From Girardinichthys multiradiatus (Eukaryota > Chordata > Actinopteri > Cyprinodontiformes > Goodeidae), in contig NC_061818.1 in assembly GCF_021462225.1 (NCBI RefSeq), forward strand, positions 19,923,462 through 19,987,461: a stretch of DNA of 64,000 bases, given 5' to 3'. Below, piece by piece: positions 1 to 9,485 of the stretch. Made by a program: the position numbers and the translations under genes. The notes beneath the pieces are model-generated. The model made no database searches and was not told the origin of the DNA. It worked only from the letters and a program-made list of their open reading frames with translations. Numbering within the stretch: position 1 is the stretch's first letter; the number at the start of each line of letters is the position of its first letter.

Positions 1-1911
1 CCTCAGCCGGTGTTGCGCAGTGTTTACACGGAAGCACCTTTAGGTCCACTGGCAAACAACACTCAGCTGTGGCGAGCGTGTGGAGCGTCAGATTGGGTGA
101 TAAAGACTGTATCCAAGGGATACAGGCTCCAATTTGTGACAGCCCCACCCCGTTTCAAGGGCATAGTACAGTCATACGCCCGGGGAGAGTCCGCTCGCGT
201 CCTGCAGGAGGAAATAATTTCCCTGCAGCACAAAAGAGCTGTCCGGCTGGTACCGCAGGAGAAAAGCAGAGACGGGTTTTACTCCAGATACTTTCTCGTG
301 CCGAAAAGGGGCGGGGGTCTGCGACCGATATTGGATCTGTGGGCTCTGAACACATATCTGAGACGGTATTCGTTCAGGATGCTAACACACGCAGCTCTGA
401 TAAAGTTTGCGCATCAAGGAGACTGGTTTGTCTCCATAGACTTGAAAGACGCATATTTCCATATCCCTATATACCCCCCTCACAGAAAATACCTCAGATT
501 TGCGTTTCAGGGAGAGATATACGAGTACCTGGTACTTCCTTTTGGCCTCTCACTGAGCCCACGTGTGTTCGTGAAATGCACCGAGGCAGCCATCGCGCCT
601 CTGAGGGAAAGGGGGATGCGTCTGGCGACGTATATAGACGATTGGCTGATTGCAGCTCAGTCTTTAGAGGAGCTCAGGACGCATGCCGAGATGCTTACTT
701 TACATCTGACAGCCCTGGGATTCACAATAAACTGGGAAAAGAGCATTTTAACCCCAGTACAAACAATCACCTTCATTGGCCTGTCCCTGAATTCAGTCGA
801 GTTCAGAGCGCGCCTCTCAGCGGAACGAGTAAAAGCCTTTCAGGCTTGTCTGGCACTCTTTCGCAGAGGCACACAGGTGAAATTCAGGTTATGCCTCAGA
901 CTGCTGGGTCTGATGGCGTCTGCGCTGGCGGTCATCACACTCGGCCGTCTACACATGCGCCCGTTTCAAAGGTGGGTGGCGTCACTCAGCTTGAGCCCCA
1001 CACGCCATGCTCACCGCAGCGTCCTGGTTTCTCTCATATGTGCACGCGCGCTGAGCCCGTGGAAGCGTCCCGGTTTTCTCAACACCGGCGTTACCATGGG
1101 AACCATCCCGACGAGGAAGGTAATTACCACAGATGCCTCGCTGACAGGCTGGGGAGCCACTCACGAGGGGATGATGGTAAACGGCGTTTGGAGTCCACAA
1201 ACACAGACAGCTCACATAAATTGTCTGGAACTCCTGGCCGTGATGCTGGCACTGAGACACTTTCTGCCCTTTATCAAAGGGCACCATGTTTTGGTCAGAA
1301 CGGACAACACAACAGTGGTTGCTTACATCAACAGACAGGGGGGTCTGCGCTCACGTCATTTACACGAGCTGGCATACAGACTGATAATCTGGACCAGCTC
1401 ACACTTGCTGTCGCTAAGAGCGACTCACGTGCCAGGGGTAATGAACAGAGGCGCGGATCTGCTGTCAAGGGGCAATCCCCGCTACAAAGAGTGGAAACTC
1501 CACAGCGAGGTGATGACCCAAATATGGAAGAGGTACGGCCGAGCGGAAGTCGACCTCTTCGCATCAGGGGAAAATGCTCAGTGTCCGATGTTTTTCTCAC
1601 TGACAGAGCAACAAGCTCCGCTTGGGCTGGATGCTCTAGCGCACAAATGGCCGCCGGCCCTACTGTACGCCTTTCCCCCACTGGAACTGATCATTCCTAC
1701 TCTCGCCAGGGTGCGAGAGGGAAAACACTCACTCATTCTGATAGCTCCCCGCTGGCCAGGGAAACATTGGCTAGCGGAGATTTTTCAGATGCTACACGGC
1801 GAGCCATGGCGGCTTCCCCTCCGCAGAGATCTCCTGACGCAGGCACGCGGAGAAATATTTCATCCGCATCCAGAGCGCATGGCCCTATGGGCCTGGCCTG
1901 TGAGGGGTTAA
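1..1911 (+). CDS. DIRS reverse transcriptase / RNase H / methyltransferase-like ORF (5' end outside window)
   Basis: The frame is open from the first base of the window to a TAA at 1909-1911, so the true start lies upstream. The RT palm motif YIDDWL is at about 631-648, with IDLKDAYFHI and LPFGLSLSPRVF upstream as expected for DIRS/Ty3-like RTs. RNase H starts near 1120 with TTDASLTGWGA and has RTDNTT downstream near 1300. The C-terminal part has VDLFAS and PLGLDAL, the methyltransferase-like region common in DIRS elements. No stop interrupts this ORF, unlike the recombinase after it. It would copy the element's RNA into DNA. Confidence 0.85.
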   Translation, partial: PQPVLRSVYTEAPLGPLANNTQLWRACGASDWVIKTVSKGYRLQFVTAPPRFKGIVQSYARGESARVLQEEIISLQHKRAVRLVPQEKSRDGFYSRYFLVPKRGGGLRPILDLWALNTYLRRYSFRMLTHAALIKFAHQGDWFVSIDLKDAYFHIPIYPPHRKYLRFAFQGEIYEYLVLPFGLSLSPRVFVKCTEAAIAPLRERGMRLATYIDDWLIAAQSLEELRTHAEMLTLHLTALGFTINWEKSILTPVQTITFIGLSLNSVEFRARLSAERVKAFQACLALFRRGTQVKFRLCLRLLGLMASALAVITLGRLHMRPFQRWVASLSLSPTRHAHRSVLVSLICARALSPWKRPGFLNTGVTMGTIPTRKVITTDASLTGWGATHEGMMVNGVWSPQTQTAHINCLELLAVMLALRHFLPFIKGHHVLVRTDNTTVVAYINRQGGLRSRHLHELAYRLIIWTSSHLLSLRATHVPGVMNRGADLLSRGNPRYKEWKLHSEVMTQIWKRYGRAEVDLFASGENAQCPMFFSLTEQQAPLGLDALAHKWPPALLYAFPPLELIIPTLARVREGKHSLILIAPRWPGKHWLAEIFQMLHGEPWRLPLRRDLLTQARGEIFHPHPERMALWAWPVRG

Positions 1912-2944
1912 ATCTGGCTGCCAGTGGGCTTCCCCAGAGCGTTATTGACACAATTCAAAATGCAAGGGCCATTTCCACGCGTAACGTGTATGAGGGTAAA
2001 TGGCAGGCATTCGTGGGTTGGTGCGCAAAACCTATGGTGAGCGTAATGCAAAGCCCTGTGTCGGACATTTTAACTTTTCTGAAGGCACTGTTGGATAAAG
2101 GCTTGGCTTTTTCCATTGTGAAGGTGTACCTGGCTGCTATTTCAGCCTGTCACATTGGCTTTGGTGACAAAACAGTGGGGCAGCACCCCCTGGTGTGTCA
2201 ATTCATGAAAGGTGCACGACGGCTCCGTCCAGTGTCGAGGAGCCTCACTCCTTCATGGGATTTACCTATGGTACTCGATGCGTTGTCACGTGCATCGTTC
2301 GAACCGTTGCAGCAGGTTGAGCTCAAAGTGCTTTCCTTTAAAACGGTCTTATTGATTGCTCTGGTCTCTGCTAAGTGTGTGAGTGACATTCAAGCGCTCT
2401 CAGTTAACCCGTCCTGCATGCAGTTTCTGGGTGAGTCAAGGGTTTTACTGAAACCTAATCCTGCCTTTATACCTAAGGTTGCTACGGCTCTGCCATGCCG
2501 TGCCCTTGAATTAATGGCTTTCTACCCACCACCATTCTCCTCTCAGGAGCATGAACGACTGCATATGCTCTGCCCAGTACGAGCTCTGCGGTTATATGTG
2601 AAAAAAACCCAGCAGATTTTCGTAAATCAGAGCAGCTGTTTGTGTCATGGGCTTCATCACATAAAGGAAAGCCTCTCACAAAGCAACGTCTTTCGCATTG
2701 GGTAGTGGGGGCTATTATTATGGCTTATGAGAGCAGAGGCCTTGCACCCCCTGCAGGTCTGCGGGCTCATTCCTCTCGTAGTGTGGCATCATCCTGGGCA
2801 CTGTTCCAGGGTATACCTGTGGAGGAAATATGTGAGGCTGCCAACTGGGCGACCCCTCACACCTTCACTAGGTTCTATAAACTGGATGTCACCAGGCCCA
2901 CACTGGCTCACACGGTTCTGGGTGTGGGTTCCACATTGCCATGA
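1806..2944 (+). pseudogene. DIRS tyrosine recombinase, frameshifted
   Basis: An ORF in another frame starts with an ATG at 1806, overlaps the end of the RT ORF, and encodes a DIRS-type tyrosine recombinase. The frame shifts at the A-run near 2600-2607; the rest (from about 2608 to 2944) continues in another frame with FRKSEQLFVSWAS. The C-terminal catalytic box HSSR (in RAHSSRSVASS) and the nucleophile Tyr in TRFYKLD are present. The first catalytic Arg, expected in SAKRVSD, reads Cys (SAKCVSD, near 2370), consistent with a CGT to TGT change. With the frameshift and the missing Arg the enzyme should be dead. Confidence 0.8.
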
Positions 2945-3042
2945 ATGCAAGATGCAATCTGTTGGTCTTCGAGTGAGCTTATCTGGCAATACGGGAGCAG
3001 AAATATCCCATAGTGAGATACCGAAACGAATGTTGAAAGAGA

Positions 3043-3340
3043 ACTTTAGGTTAAGGATTTAACCCCGGTTCTCTGAAACATGAGTGAGGTATCTCACCAG
3101 ATCACCCTCCTTGCAGGGAGCGAGGAAGAGGTGGGCTTATTAAACTGAAGATCACCTACGTGACGTCGACTTTTATACTGGGAGGAAGTCCTCCCATGGG
3201 AGCGGACGTCACTTCTGCCTGCCAGTCAAGACTGGCGTAATGTAATAGAGCTTCTGGGGGACAGGCGCTGGAGGCGTGTCCCATAGTGAGATACCTCACT
3301 CATGTTTCAGAGAACCGGGGTTAAATCCTTAACCTAAAGT
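3043..3340. repeat. DIRS terminal inverted repeat / internal complementary region
   Basis: Positions 3043-3097 are the exact reverse complement of 3286-3340 (55 bp), separated by 188 bp. A direct repeat, CCCATAGTGAGATACC, occurs near 3008 and again near 3280. DIRS elements carry an internal complementary region next to the right terminal repeat to allow circular replication, and this arrangement fits. It also fixes the right end of the element near 3340. Confidence 0.75.
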
Positions 3341-3341
3341 T

Positions 3342-3470
3342 TTGGAACGACAAGACAGGCTAACATTAATCCACTGGAATGGTCCTTACCTCAATTATAT
3401 TGAAAATGTATGGCCTATGCTTAAAAATCAGATGTGTGGGAAGGGAAATCAAGCAATTAAAATAAGCGGA
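3342..3470 (+). mobile_element. Decayed Tc1-like transposase scrap
   Basis: Directly after the DIRS end, one frame reads LNYIENVWPMLK, resembling the Tc1 transposase box around the third catalytic residue (DLNPIENLW). No inverted repeats or other transposase parts are visible, so this would be an old fragment. The match is short. Confidence 0.35.
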
Positions 3471-3684
3471 CATATTTATATGGTTACAAAAAGCACAGTA
3501 GAAACTTTTCAGTGCAACTTGTTAAAGGAGACTTATTCATATAATAATAGGGTTGTATTTTATTCAAGATCAAAATTAAAATGACATTCAAGCTCACGAA
3601 GAGTTTGTTTTAATCTTTTGATTTAGAACTTAAGACATAAAGAACCCAATAAGAATAAACAGGGGGAAAAAAATCAAAATACAG

Positions 3685-4024
3685 TGACTCCTGGATCAGT
3701 GCTTCTTTGTTCTCTTTGTGTCTCTGCTCTGTTCTCTCAAACCCCCAGTCGGTCGATGCAGATGGCCGCTCACACTGAGCCTGGTTCTGCTGGAGGTTTA
3801 TTTCTGTTAAAAGGGAGTTTTTCCTCTCCACTGTCGCTACATGCATGCTCAGTATGAGGGATTGCTGCAAAGTCAATTTGATTAAATAACTGAATCTGAC
3901 TGCACTTTTCAATGGTTAGGATTAATTGGAATGTATGTACCTGACTGTTGTGAAGTGCCTTGAGACGACATGTGTTGTGAATTGGCGCTATATACTGCAA
4001 ATAAACTGAATTGAATTGAATTGA
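3685..4024 (+). mobile_element. L2-like LINE 3' end (5'-truncated copy 1)
   Basis: This segment matches, on the opposite strand, the 3' UTR of the LINE at 33689-35590. It ends with the same sequence (TGTGTTGTGAATTGGCGC followed by a GAATT-repeat tail near 4005-4024). It carries no coding sequence. It is one of several 5'-truncated copies of the same LINE in the window. Confidence 0.7.
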
Positions 4025-4707
4025 GTGTCAGTAATATTATTTTAAAGTCTTGGTAAGTCTCTCAAAAAATGGATGCAATTGGCTGTATAAACCGAAAGAA
4101 GTGGAATGGATTGCAATATGATCATGTCTGTGGAAAAAAAAAAGTTTTTATTTTATTGTTATGTTTTCTTTGTGTTTGTGTTTGTACTGAAATCAGATTT
4201 GCAAACATTTCTCACTATTGAGGCACCAACATAATTTTTTAATATTTAGTAAATGCAATAAAAGGGGTTACACTTGATGCAATGTGGTAACATAAAGCAT
4301 AAAAACAGGATGATCTGCAACAATAAGACAATGTAGTAAGGTATTTTCCCAGCTCACGTAAAAGGCAAAACTAAATGAAAGGCTCTAGGTAGGGAGATCA
4401 CGTTACAGGTAATGATACACCAGACTGCTTATACCCATAATTGTTCCTCCCCCACATCTCTTCAGTAGCCGTTCCACCAACAGCTCAGCCTCTGCGGTGC
4501 TTTTAGACCAGCCTCATTCATTAATTTGCATTTTCTATACAAATGAGAATGTAGAGTTGACTGAGTATGTAAAGTTGTCCCCAAATTATTTTTATTTTTT
4601 AACACTATCTTACACTTTTAGACCAATTATAACTTTTTATCGTGGTTCCTTGAAATATAAATAAGTTATTCTGAGGAATTAGGTGCATGTTTTTGGGTTA
4701 TACTGTA
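4025..4707. other. AT-rich DNA, no gene seen
   Basis: No ORF of note, no repeat that I can classify and no exon-like segment. It lies upstream of Tc1 copy A and probably belongs to the 5' flank or a first intron of rfx1. Confidence 0.4.
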
Positions 4708-6315
4708 CAGGTTCTTCTCAAAATATTAGCATATTGTGATAAAGTTAATTATTTTCCATAATGTCATGATGAAAATTTAACATTCATATATTTTAGATTC
4801 ATTGCACACTAACTGAAATATTTCAGGTCTTTTATTGTCTCAATACGGTTGATTTTGGCATACAGCTCATGAAAACCCAAAATTCCTATCTCACAAAATT
4901 AGCATATCATTAAAAGGCTCTCTAAACGAGCTATGAACCTAATCATCTGAATCAACGAGTTAACTCTAAACACCTGAAAAAGATTCCTGAGGCCTTTAAA
5001 ACTCCCAGCCTGGTTCATCACTCAAAACCCCAATCATGGGTAAGACTGCCAACCTGACTGCTGTCCAGAAGGCCACTATTGACACCCTCAAGCAAGAGGG
5101 TAAGACACAGAAAGAAATTTCTGAACGAATAGGCTGTTCCCAGAGTGCTGTATCAAGGCACCTCAGTGGGAAGTCTGTGGGAAGGAAAAAGTGTGGCAGA
5201 AAACGCTGCACAACGAGAAGAGGTGACCAGACCCTGAGGAAGATTGTGGAGAAGGACCGATTCCAGACCTTGGGGGACCTGCGGAAGCAGTGGACTGAGT
5301 CTGGAGTAGAAACATCCAGAGCCACCGTGCACAGGCGTGTGCAGGAAATGGGCTACAGGTGCCGCATTCCCCAGGTCAAGCCACTTTTGAACCAGAAACA
5401 GCGGCAGAAGCGCCTGACCTGGGCTACAGAGAAGCAGCACTGGACTGTTGCTCAGTGTTCCAAAGTACTTTTTTCGGATGAAAGCAAATTCTGCATGTTA
5501 TTCGGAAATCAAGGTGCCAGAGTCGAGGAAGACTGGGGAGAAGGAAATGCCAAAATGCCAGAAGTCCAGTGTCAAGTACCCACAGTCAGTGATGGTCTGG
5601 GGTGCCGTGTCAGCTGCTGGTGTTGGTCCACTGTGTTTTATCAAGGGCAGGGTCAATGCAGCTAGCTATCAGGAGATTTTGGAGCACTTCATGCTTCCAT
5701 CTGCTGAAAAGCTTTATGGAGATGAAGATTTCATTTTTCAGCACGACCTGGCACCTGCTCACAGTGCCAAAACCACTGGTAAATGGTTTACTGACCATGG
5801 TATCACTGTGCTCAATTGGCCTGCCAACTCTCCTGACCTGAACCCCATAGAGAATCTGTGGGATATTGTGAAGAGAACGTTGAGAGACTCAAGACCCAAC
5901 ACTCTGGATGAGCTAAAGGCCGCTATCGAAGCATCCTGGGCCTCCATAAGACCTCAGCAGTGCCACAGGCTGATTGCCTCCATGCCACGCCGCATTGAAG
6001 CAGTCATTTCTGCAAAAGGATTCCCGACCAAGTATTGAGTGCATAACTGTACATGATTATTTGAAGGTTGATGTTTTTTGTATTAAAAACACTTTTCTTT
6101 TATTGGTCGGATGAAATATGCTAATTTTGTGAGATAGGAATTTTGGGTTTTCATGAGCTGTATGCCAAAATCATCCGTATTAAGACAATAAAAGACCTGA
6201 AATATTTCAGTTAGTGTGCAATGAATCTAAAATATATTAATGTTAAATTTTTATCATGACAGTATGGAAAATAATCAACTTTATCACAATATGCTAATAT
6301 TTTGATAAGGACCTG
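4708..6315 (+). mobile_element. Tc1-like transposon, copy A (complete ends)
   Basis: The element starts CAGGTTCTTCTCAAAAT and ends with the complementary sequence, flanked on both sides by the TA target duplication (4706-4707 and 6316-6317). The terminal inverted repeats are about 200 bp long. It is 1608 bp, two bases shorter than copy C; the difference is a 2-base deletion inside the transposase. Its right end is only about 155 bp before the first coding exon of rfx1. Confidence 0.9.
5036..6038 (+). pseudogene. Tc1-like DD34E transposase, one frameshift
   Basis: The start codon at 5036 opens the frame [18 protein letters not shown], with the paired helix-turn-helix of Tc1 transposases ([15 protein letters not shown]). 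Near 5523 two bases present in copies B and C (TG in GAGTCTGGAGG) are missing, and the frame moves. The C-terminal half then continues open to the stop at 6036-6038 with the catalytic boxes [11 protein letters not shown] and [11 protein letters not shown]. Apart from this deletion the protein closely matches copy C, so the damage is recent. Confidence 0.88.
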
Positions 6316-6491
6316 TATATTATGCTCAGCTACACAGTTAATCTTTTAAATGTAAAACAATATATTAAAAAAAAAAAAATAAAGTCATCAAGAAGAATTT
6401 TTCAAAATACAACCATCCCTTGTATTAACTAGAAATTGATTTATTTTCATTTGCTTATTTTGATGTTTTAGGGTGATTGCCAGCTCTTGCA

Positions 6492-9485
6492 ATGGCCACC
6501 TCAGCCTATGTAGGGGAGATGCAACCAGCAGCCCAACTTCAGGGGGCAGCTGTGACCGTCACACCGGGTCAGCCTGACACTGCCTCCACCTCTGCAACCA
6601 CTCCTCAGTTTCCAGCAGAAATTCAAACAACTGTTGTTACCCCCACTGTCGTCACACCCACAGGCCAAACTACTCCCACTGAACAGGCCTCCTCCGTCGC
6701 CTCTCAGAAGCCAGCAGCTGGGAGTCAACCACAAACCGCATCACAGGTGCAGCCGGCTCAAACACAGTACGTGACGGCAGAGATCCAGGGTTCCCCCACG
6801 CAGTCCGGAAATGCTCAAAGCACTCCTCAGTACATTGTTGTCACAGTCACAGGTAAATACTGAATTTAGCACATCGTTTGCTGAAATCTCCTCACCACCA
6901 TGGGATCAGGATTTATGCAGTTACGCATCTGTGCACAAGAACTCCTGTAGTTTAGTTGTTCAGCTTTAGTGGAGTCTCTAAAAATAGTTTTACTTTAGCA
7001 GTTTTAGTTTAGATTAAGCAAAATACTTACCGTGTTCGGTATTTATATATTATGTACAGCCTTGATCATTTAAACGTGCATGCTTCTGTTTTCTATAGTA
7101 CTATACTTGTAAAATTGCTGATGCTTTTCACTCATCTGATTCTCTATGTTGGTGCTGATTCTCAGTCACGCCTGTCGGGTAATCAGAATTGCTAAAACAC
7201 AAGACAGTAGGAATTCCTCTATCGGTTCTGGAAGCTGTTGTGGCTTTCTGAGCTGTTGAAACCCTTTGAATGAGAGGAGTTAACGGTATGTTAATATCCA
7301 GAGACACCACAAAAAGTCACGGATTTAATCTTTGTGCTTCTTTTTAAATATTTTGACATAACATTTCATTGTTTAAAAGGCAGCTGTTCCTTTATCCCAA
7401 AACATTACTGAATTAGGAGAGGGGTTGATAAAGTATGCTCCTTTCTCTGCTTTTAATCAGATGGGGAATACAGCTGAATCGGACTGGGCTCAATGCACTC
7501 TACACTAATTCAAAAAGGTTGTAAATAACTTGGACAGGAACATTTCCCTTCAGCTGTTATAGATTGATTATATTTCCATCAGTTTGACATGTGATGAGTG
7601 ACGAAAGGTTGTTTGGATATTTTCTCGTTTTGATCATTGTGGCTGATGCTACCCATATAGTTTATCTTTCATTAATATAAACAGATGCTTTTCAATACAT
7701 TAGAAGATCATTGTAATCATATGGAAGGTATGCCATAAAAGGTAACTGCTAAATGAAACAGCTATATCTTAGGATTTTCATGGGATGTTTAATGGAAGGA
7801 AAAAGTGTGGTATGTATGCAAATGATTGTGTTTATTTTGTTTAACAAGTGCTGATCCAGTGTGACCATTTAATTCTTATTAAGAATACAAGACAATGAAT
7901 TTAAAAGGTTACATTTGTCAATTGAGTTATTAGCAGAATCCTAAGAAATAAAGGTAAAATACTTTAATTTAAACTGGAATGCTCTAAAAATTTGGTTGTT
8001 CTGGCTCCTTTCTTTCAGAGGGTTCCCTTCACTCAAGCGACAGCGTGTCAGATTCTAGCCCACCTCCAGCTGTGGTGCAGACAGGAGTTCCCACACAGGT
8101 TGTTCAGCAGGTACAGGCAGCCCAGCAGGTAATACTCAGATACACACACATACATGCATTTAAATACTCTTACAAGCTGGTATTCTTTTAATGTTTTTTT
8201 TTTCTAAGAGGATTTTTTTTTTCTCAACAGAGGTCAGTGGTGCAAGCCACTTCTCAGATAGCCAAAACTGAGCCAGGCACACAGCTCAGTGTCGCCAATC
8301 TACAGCCTGTTCATATCACACAGGAAGTAAGTCAAAAACACACACAAAAGGTAGACAAAGTTAAGGACAAACAAGCTGGTCTTAATAGCTTCGGTTCTTA
8401 AAATATATATGTGCTGAAAAATTTATAACTTCCTCTCATTTTGGCTCACGATTAGTCAGCTCATTGTCTCTGTGGACCTCCTAGCTTCCTGTTTCAGTGA
8501 TGAGCGTGGTGTTAGGCAGAGATAGGACAGTAGACGAGATGCAGCTTCATCATCTGACAGAAGATCCTGAATGCTTGGCCTGGGTGCTAGATGACACTGT
8601 TTTTTACCAAGTAGGTTAGGAAAACACAAGGGAAAGTGCTGCTTTAAAGCTGAAGGAACAACTATTGTGTTGTATTGTGTCTTGTATTATTATGTCTAAT
8701 TGCAGCTGAGTAATGTGTGCAGTTTTTATTACAAATGCAAAAGTATGCAAAAGGAATTCAGATTCCTGGTGGAATGAGTCAATAACAAGGATTTACTGGA
8801 TGTTTGTGTGTGTGCTTACTCTGTAGGTCCAGCAGCAGCTTGCTTCAGTGCCGGTGCAGCATGTTTACACCAACCAAGTGCAGTATGTGGAAGGAGACAA
8901 TAACTACACCACCAGCACCATGTTAGAATCAATCTGTATCCGATGATCAACTTAAAATGTCAAAACTGAATTCTTTTTCTTTGTTACCTGCTGTGCTTTC
9001 TCAAAGTGTTTCAAGAAACCTTTACTTTTCTCTCATCTAGTCGCTCCGGCAACTTCCCTTACACTGAAACGCCCCTGTATACCCAGAGCACAGCTGCCCA
9101 GTATTACGAAGGTCAGCCAACATCGGGCACACAAGCCTCATCCCCCAGCACAAGTTTGACAGTTGCTGTGACTGCGGGCACCACAGGGAGTGTGTCCATG
9201 TTTGTGGCCCAGCCCACTAGTGCAGCAGAGGGTGGGGCCGCTGTAGTGACCACCGGAGGTACTGCCAACGGGTCAGAGGAAGGGGCAGGCACCAATGGTA
9301 GCGCTGTAGGCAGCTACGTGATCCAGGGTGGTTACATGCTGGGCAGTGGCAGCAACAGCAGCAGCAGCAGCAACGGAGGGGCGGCCGGGAACAGTCAGAC
9401 CTACTCACACAGCACCCGCGCCTCCCCAGCCACTGTGAGTATTACAGAGGGCGAGGAGAGTAGCGTGCCGTCGGCAGACAAGAAG
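6492..9485 (+). other. rfx1: rfx1 N-terminal activation-region exons (1-5)
   Basis: Five exons encode a Gln-, Thr-, Pro- and Ser-rich segment with the RFX1 hallmarks [20 protein letters not shown] and [11 protein letters not shown]. The exon 4 donor is AT|GTTAGA (8921/8922); it is the only choice that joins in frame to 9041 and gives STIRSGN, as RFX1 needs. Exon 5 has an in-frame AGC-repeat coding for Ser (about 9349-9373) and two possible donors, 9435 (GTGAGT) and 9486 (GTATGC). The introns at 6853-8018, 8327-8826 and 9486-10079 show no gene or recognisable mobile element. Confidence 0.85.

Larger units (their letters stand above)
1..3340 (+). mobile_element. DIRS-like tyrosine-recombinase retrotransposon, 3' part
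   Basis: The left edge of the window cuts into this element. Going right it shows reverse transcriptase, RNase H and a methyltransferase-like tail in one frame, then a tyrosine recombinase in another frame that overlaps it. It ends in a 55-bp inverted repeat. That order, and the replacement of a DDE integrase by a tyrosine recombinase, is diagnostic of DIRS elements, which integrate as circles without target duplication. Any gag ORF and the left terminal repeat would lie upstream of the window. A frameshift and a lost catalytic arginine in the recombinase suggest this copy cannot move by itself. Confidence 0.88.

Noticed and set aside
69..1805. Long plus-strand reading frame overlapping the DIRS RT
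   Set aside because: It is open by chance opposite the RT frame; only the part from 1806 on has recombinase motifs.
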